Assembly: GCA_016709005.1 (NCBI GenBank)
Contig: JADJEU010000001.1
Location: 186,001 to 250,000 of the forward strand
From: Crocinitomicaceae bacterium
Lineage (GTDB): Bacteria > Bacteroidota > Bacteroidia > Flavobacteriales_D > Crocinitomicaceae
Direction of reading: 5' to 3'
Length of the DNA stretch: 64,000 nt
Shown: positions 60,184 through 64,000 of the stretch, piece by piece
Position numbering within the stretch: the first letter of the stretch is position 1
How the letters are laid out: each line of letters starts with the position of its first letter
The notes under the pieces: model-generated
The model's input: the letters and a program-made list of their open reading frames with translations, nothing else
What the model was told of the DNA's origin: nothing
Database searches by the model: none
Translations under genes and position numbers: made by a program

Positions 60184-61716
60184 TTATGCTTTCTGATCAT
60201 CTGCTGAAGATGGTTTTGCTTCTTCAATCGTTGTTCCGTCTGCGCCTTTTAAATACGTTGGAAGATTCAATCCAGCCATGTTAAATAAGTCATTCAACGG
60301 CGGCACAGTTTTCATCATGTTCGAAACAAAGTTTGAAGTGGAGCTTCCGCCATCACTTCCGTTCGCACCAGAATCCCAAACTGTGATTTTATCAATCTTA
60401 ATATTTTTAACAGCTTCAACTTGTGTTTTAACTAACTCAGGAAGTTTCTCAATCAACAATAACTGGAACGCTTTGGTTGGATCACCACCCGCAGCTTTCA
60501 CAACTTGTTCGTAACCCATTGCCTGTTTTGTCAAAATCTCAAATAAACCTTTCGCTTCAGCCTCCATTTTTGCGAAGATTGCATCCGCTTCACCTTTTGC
60601 ATTTTCACGCAAGGTTTCTGCATCCGCCTGCGCGTGAATGATGGCTTGTTGTTTCGCGATTTCAGCAGGAATGATCACGTTTGCAATTTGTGTTGAACGC
60701 TCTCTTTCAGAACGTGCCAACTCCGCTTTTTGCTCTGCCAGATAAGATTCTTCGAGTGCTTTTGCCTGTTGAACTTTTTCTGCAGCAATGGCAATACGCA
60801 AAGCCTCTGCTACTTTTTCTCTTCTTAAAGCATCGGATGCGGCAATTTCAATTTTTGCAGTGTTCTCTCCTTTAACAGCGATTGCATTTGCTTCAGATGT
60901 TTTGATACGTGTATCTCTTTCAGCATCCGCGCGACCAATGGCTTCATCTTTTGCGGCAATTGCGATACTTACTTCTCGATCTTTATGTGTGTTGGCAATT
61001 TTAACGTCACGATCTCTATGCGTTTCTGCAATCTGAGTTTCACGTTCTCTGTCTGCTAATGCTTTTCCGGTTTCACCAATTTTATCTTGTTCAGCAACTG
61101 AAATTTTTGCTTCGTTGATTGCTTTGGATGCAGCTTCTTTTCCTAATGCTTCAATGTAACCAGATTCGTCGCGGATATCGGTAACGTTTACGTTGATCAA
61201 CTTCAAACCGATTTTTTTCAGCTCGGTATCTACGTTTTTAGAAATATTGTCCAAAAATTTATCGCGGTCTGAGTTGATTTCTTCAATGGTCATCGTTGCA
61301 ATAACCAAACGTAACTGACCAAATAGAATATCTTTAGAAAGTTCCTGAATTTGCTCGTGGTGCAAACCCAACAAACGTTCAGCGGCGTTACCCATGCTTT
61401 CAGATTCTGTTGAAATTGCAATTGTAAATCTGCATGGAACATCCACACGAATGTTTTGACGAGAAAGCGCATTTGTTAAATTGGCTTCAATTGAAATTGG
61501 TTTTAAATCCAGGTAAGCGTAATCTTGAATCACCGGCCAGATAAATGCACCACCTCCGTGAATACATTTTGCAGACGCGCCGCCAGTTCTTCCATAAACA
61601 ACTAGAATTTTATCTGACGGACAACGCTTGTAACGCGATATCAATGCAGAGATTATAATGAACAGCACAACAACTGCTATACCGATCAGAAATAAAGGAT
61701 TGGATACAATTTCCAT
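60184..61716 (-). CDS. floT: Flotillin-like SPFH-domain protein
   Basis: The 510-residue protein has an N-terminal membrane helix ('FLIGIAVVVLFIIISALISR') and a SPFH/band 7 domain with 'DKILVVYGRTGGASAKCIHG' and 'GGAFIWPVIQDYAYLDLKPI', then 'NIRVDVPCRFTIAISTESES'. A long coiled coil follows, rich in Ala, Glu and Lys ('EALRIAIAAEKVQQAKALEE', 'ADAETLRENAKGEADAIFAK'), with repeats of 'RETQIAETHRDRDVKIANTH'. The last part ends 'KITVWDSGANGSDGGSSTS'. It should assemble into membrane-microdomain scaffolds. The NfeD-like gene lies 12 bp upstream, the usual partner. The transcript ends at the terminator at 60127-60163. Confidence 0.9.
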   Translation of the reverse strand: MEIVSNPLFLIGIAVVVLFIIISALISRYKRCPSDKILVVYGRTGGASAKCIHGGGAFIWPVIQDYAYLDLKPISIEANLTNALSRQNIRVDVPCRFTIAISTESESMGNAAERLLGLHHEQIQELSKDILFGQLRLVIATMTIEEINSDRDKFLDNISKNVDTELKKIGLKLINVNVTDIRDESGYIEALGKEAASKAINEAKISVAEQDKIGETGKALADRERETQIAETHRDRDVKIANTHKDREVSIAIAAKDEAIGRADAERDTRIKTSEANAIAVKGENTAKIEIAASDALRREKVAEALRIAIAAEKVQQAKALEESYLAEQKAELARSERERSTQIANVIIPAEIAKQQAIIHAQADAETLRENAKGEADAIFAKMEAEAKGLFEILTKQAMGYEQVVKAAGGDPTKAFQLLLIEKLPELVKTQVEAVKNIKIDKITVWDSGANGSDGGSSTSNFVSNMMKTVPPLNDLFNMAGLNLPTYLKGADGTTIEEAKPSSADDQKA

Positions 61717-61728
61717 AAATTAATTGAA

Positions 61729-62294
61729 TTAAATTTTTTCTACAAATACTAAGTTCGAACCTTCTACCCGAACAACTTTTACTGGTGAACCGGTTTCTAT
61801 TTTATCGCCCTCGGTCATGGCGTTAAGTTCGTGCATCGATCCTCTGATCGAAATCTGTATTTTACCCGTACCGCTTTTTGAAGCCGGAATCGTTAAATAA
61901 ACAGACGCTGTTTTATTGATTGTTTCAGTAATTTTAAAGGTGTTGTCTTCTGCCAGTTTTTGAATTTGTCTGATGGCTAAAAAGAAAAGTGCAACAAAAA
62001 TAATTCCGACAATAAAGCGACTCCGGTCAGAATTACTTTATTTTCAATTACGCTATAGAAACAAATTCCACCCCAGCCAAGTCCCAAAAGGAAATTGACT
62101 AAGTTTCGAAGCGAAAATAATTGGAAGGGTGCAGATTCGCCCGAAAAATCTGAGTTGAAATCAGCATCAACACCGTCATGTGCATCCATTCCTACAAAAG
62201 TCATGATGCTTTGAATGATAAAAAATAAACTAGCCGGCAAGGCAATGTACCAGAAGGTTCGGAGCAACGGCTCCATGCTTTCAAAAAATTCCAT
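61729..62294 (-). pseudogene. NfeD-like membrane protein, broken by a one-base shift
   Basis: The first part (61977-62294, 105 residues) begins MEFFESMEPLLRTFWYIALP and has three membrane helices, but ends off frame ('VALLSELFLLHFSF'). The following frame reads 'IVGIIFVALFFLAIRQIQKL', then 'TASVYLTIPASKSGTGKIQI' and 'GDKIETGSPVKVVRVEGSNL', which is the OB-fold C-terminal domain of NfeD, to a stop at 61729-61731. Adding one T to the TTT run at 62014-62016 (minus strand) gives a 188-residue protein. It is the usual partner of the flotillin gene 12 bp downstream. A sequence error is likely. Confidence 0.82.
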
Positions 62295-62362
62295 GCACTA
62301 AAGATAGAATTTTTTTAATACGCTAATCTTGGATAAAGGCGTGACGTTGAAAACTTTTAGAA

Positions 62363-63469
62363 TCAGAACCAAATGGTAATGTTACCAATCAGCCATGTCA
62401 TCTGATTTGAAACGGTTGTGGCGTTTTTTTGAAATTGATTTTCTGTTGTAAAAAAATGTCGGCCTTCTAATCTGAAAAGTGATTTTTCAGTAAACTTATA
62501 GTTAAGACAAAGTCCGCCACTTGCTCCACTGAATCCAATTGTATTTAAAGAATTGAGCATGATTTTATCAGGATCGCTAAAATATTCCACTCTGCCTGCT
62601 AATGAAAGTTTTTGCGTAATCATCCGCGACGCAATGAAATTTGCTTGCCACCAATAATGTGATGAACGGACATTTTGATTTGTTTTCTGGTCTTGTCTTC
62701 CTGCATACACGCATGAAGTAAAACTCCAGTTTTTTCCGGCATTATAAAGCCAATAAATATCTGTGAAATAACGCATGCGGTAGGTACTTGCGCTTAGGCT
62801 GCGTTCATCACCAGAATAGGTATTCCAGTTAATGAGATTGTTTGCATTGGGTCGCCATTCAAATTGCGTTCCAATTGATTTACCATTGTTTTGATCTTTG
62901 ATTTGCTGCCAGCCATTCAGTATATATAAATAGAAATTTACCTTTTCACTGAGCGGAACAGAGAGTTTTAATCCCGATAAATAATAAGGTACGTATTCGG
63001 GAGCAAGCGATCGGGTATACATCAAATGATCTTTGCTGATTGCGCTTTCATTTGTATAAGGTGATCCAAGGATACCTGCATCTAACCAGATATTTTTTTT
63101 CTTGCTGATTTTGAATCCGGCACTTGCTTCTAGCAGATTGCGAAGGCTTCCTGGTTCCGCAGCATAGTTTTCATTCATATAAGTTCCAAATCCGGGAACA
63201 ATGCGCGCGCGAATGGATTCAGACTGATAGCGCAAATCAACGAATGCCAAATTTACATTTAATTCATTGTGGCGGTTTGAGGAAACATAATAGGGAATTG
63301 CATTTCCTGAAGGTTGATTGAGATTGTAACCGTAATATAAATCAAGATAACCACCAATGGAAGTATTGCCGATTTGCTGACCACCTGTCGTATCAAGCGT
63401 TGCTGTGTTTGTGACTTGTGAGCGAAGAATATTGCCACCTAGAAATCCAAAAAAAAGTAGAAGACGCAT
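62363..63469 (-). CDS. Outer-membrane porin-like beta-barrel protein (OmpL/BBP2-like)
   Basis: The 368-residue protein has a short signal peptide (MRLLLFFGFLGGNILRSQ). It then has strands in alternating hydrophobic/polar pattern: 'IGGYLDLYYGYNLNQPSGNA', 'HNELNVNLAFVDLRYQSESI', 'VEYFSDPDKIMLNSLNTIGF' and the ending 'MTWLIGNITIWF' with a C-terminal Phe. This is the pattern of the putative beta-barrel porin-2 (OmpL-like) family of Bacteroidota. Substrate unknown. It has a predicted promoter upstream at 63487-63513. Confidence 0.85.
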   Translation of the reverse strand: MRLLLFFGFLGGNILRSQVTNTATLDTTGGQQIGNTSIGGYLDLYYGYNLNQPSGNAIPYYVSSNRHNELNVNLAFVDLRYQSESIRARIVPGFGTYMNENYAAEPGSLRNLLEASAGFKISKKKNIWLDAGILGSPYTNESAISKDHLMYTRSLAPEYVPYYLSGLKLSVPLSEKVNFYLYILNGWQQIKDQNNGKSIGTQFEWRPNANNLINWNTYSGDERSLSASTYRMRYFTDIYWLYNAGKNWSFTSCVYAGRQDQKTNQNVRSSHYWWQANFIASRMITQKLSLAGRVEYFSDPDKIMLNSLNTIGFSGASGGLCLNYKFTEKSLFRLEGRHFFTTENQFQKNATTVSNQMTWLIGNITIWF

Positions 63470-63486
63470 GAACCAAAATTATACTT

Positions 63487-63513
63487 CAAAGATAGAAGAA
63501 ACTTCAGGTTCAA
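63487..63513 (-). promoter_or_regulatory. Predicted promoter of the porin-like gene
   Basis: On the minus strand TTG (63511-63513), a 16-bp spacer and TATCTTTG (63487-63494), with the start codon 18 bp further on. It lies within 10 bp of the stop of the upstream permease gene, so the porin gene can be expressed on its own. Confidence 0.45.
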
Positions 63514-63521
63514 AAAAGGAA

Positions 63522-64000
63522 TCAGAACATTCCCATACTTTTCATAATCGTTCTTGCGCTTAGAAAAATGATCAGCACTCCAACCAAAACCATTGCGTAC
63601 CGCTTGTTGATCTTATTAGCAAGCAAGGCCCCAAAAGGTGATGCAAGCATTCCTCCTACAACTAAACCAACAACAATTTCGATACTTTCAATTCCGACAA
63701 AAAGTGAAAACACACCACCTGCGGCAAAGGCTACAAAAAATTCTGTAGCATTCACTGTTCCAATAATTTTGGTGGGGTGATTTCCACCGGCCATTAAGGT
63801 TGTAGAAACAATTGGTCCCCAGCCGCCGCCACCGGATGCGTCCATGAATCCTCCAAATGCGGCTAGAATAGCTGGCCGTTTAAACTTCCATGCTTTAATT
63901 GGTTTGAATGATTTTTGAATGAGTACTAATCCCATTAAAATGAGATAGGCAGATATGTAAGGCTGAATTATTTTTCCGTCAAAATTCGAAAGTAAATAAG
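63522..64000 (-). CDS. Sulfite exporter TauE/SafE family permease, C-terminal part
   Basis: The frame is open to the right edge of the window; the annotated part has about 158 residues and the N-terminal half lies outside. Sequence entering at the edge includes 'YLLSNFDGKIIQPYISAYLI', followed by 'KAWKFKRPAILAAFGGFMDA', 'SGGGGWGPIVSTTLMAGGNH' (the family's Gly-rich conserved segment), and three further membrane helices ('FFVAFAAGGVFSLFVGIESI', 'EIVVGLVVGGMLASPFGALL', 'YAMVLVGVLIIFLSARTIMK'). Family members export sulfite, sulfoacetate or other organic anions across the inner membrane. The substrate is not deducible. Confidence 0.9.
   Translation of the reverse strand, partial: YLLSNFDGKIIQPYISAYLILMGLVLIQKSFKPIKAWKFKRPAILAAFGGFMDASGGGGWGPIVSTTLMAGGNHPTKIIGTVNATEFFVAFAAGGVFSLFVGIESIEIVVGLVVGGMLASPFGALLANKINKRYAMVLVGVLIIFLSARTIMKSMGMF

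Overview
The window looks like chromosomal DNA from a member of the Bacteroidota, most likely a flavobacterium-like lineage. The evidence is AT-rich DNA, several secreted proteins with type IX secretion (T9SS) C-terminal domains (type A at about 5066-6307, 14316-16655, 52952-54642 and 58345-59652; type B, gliding-motility-associated, at 34740-37822), promoters of the TTG-N(16-22)-TAnnTTTG kind, an ECF sigma operon with a 'LTPEEAEKFWPIYN' periplasmic protein, and WG-repeat proteins. The Crocinitomicaceae/Fluviicola group is my best guess, from general resemblance only. I see no rRNA, tRNA, CRISPR array, insertion sequence or prophage.

Layout. 1-4940 (minus strand): a Crp/Fnr regulator cut by the window edge, a membrane protein, a LURP/tubby-like protein, a broken lipoprotein coupled to a polyprenyl glycosylphosphotransferase, and a Gfo/Idh/MocA oxidoreductase. 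5066-14313: a secreted EEP-family phosphodiesterase, a lipoprotein, a ComB-like phosphatase, a divergent ferredoxin/acyl-CoA reductase pair, a phosphohexomutase coupled to chorismate synthase, and a pentapeptide-repeat K+ channel. 14316-24445: a large T9SS protein with a coupled small protein, a VOC-family protein, a run of secreted repeat/DUF1573/DUF6702/M1-peptidase genes, and a lipoprotein with an in-frame stop. 24452-34189: RNA-modification enzymes (RluA, a RlmI-like methyltransferase, SpoU), a PKD protein, an ECF sigma/anti-sigma operon ending in a class-III aminotransferase, and a split transketolase with a VWA gene between its halves. 34392-41501: a type B T9SS adhesin, YchF, and a LytS/LytTR two-component pair. 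41621-51065: a GNAT fusion, two WG-repeat proteins, GcvT, AroA, and an AAA/DUF4143 ATPase behind an unusual set of inverted repeats. 51090-64000: a FAD monooxygenase with a Crp regulator, a secreted helical-barrel protein, envelope proteins, a diheme lipoprotein, a secreted PLD-family enzyme, an NfeD/flotillin operon, a porin-like barrel and a TauE/SafE permease cut by the window edge.

The most striking property is the number of broken reading frames. Six genes carry a one-base shift next to a short homopolymer, and two carry an in-frame stop followed by protein-like sequence in the same frame. One of the shifted genes is a transketolase half, which the cell would be expected to need. That favours indel errors in the sequence over eight real pseudogenes, but raw reads are needed to decide. 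Each one is annotated separately with its repaired extent. Beyond that, the most unusual items are the pentapeptide-repeat/K+ channel fusion, the VWA gene inside the transketolase operon, the multi-copy operator ahead of the AAA/DUF4143 gene, and families of imperfect inverted-repeat elements between genes. I did not find a convincing new multi-gene defence or mobile system.
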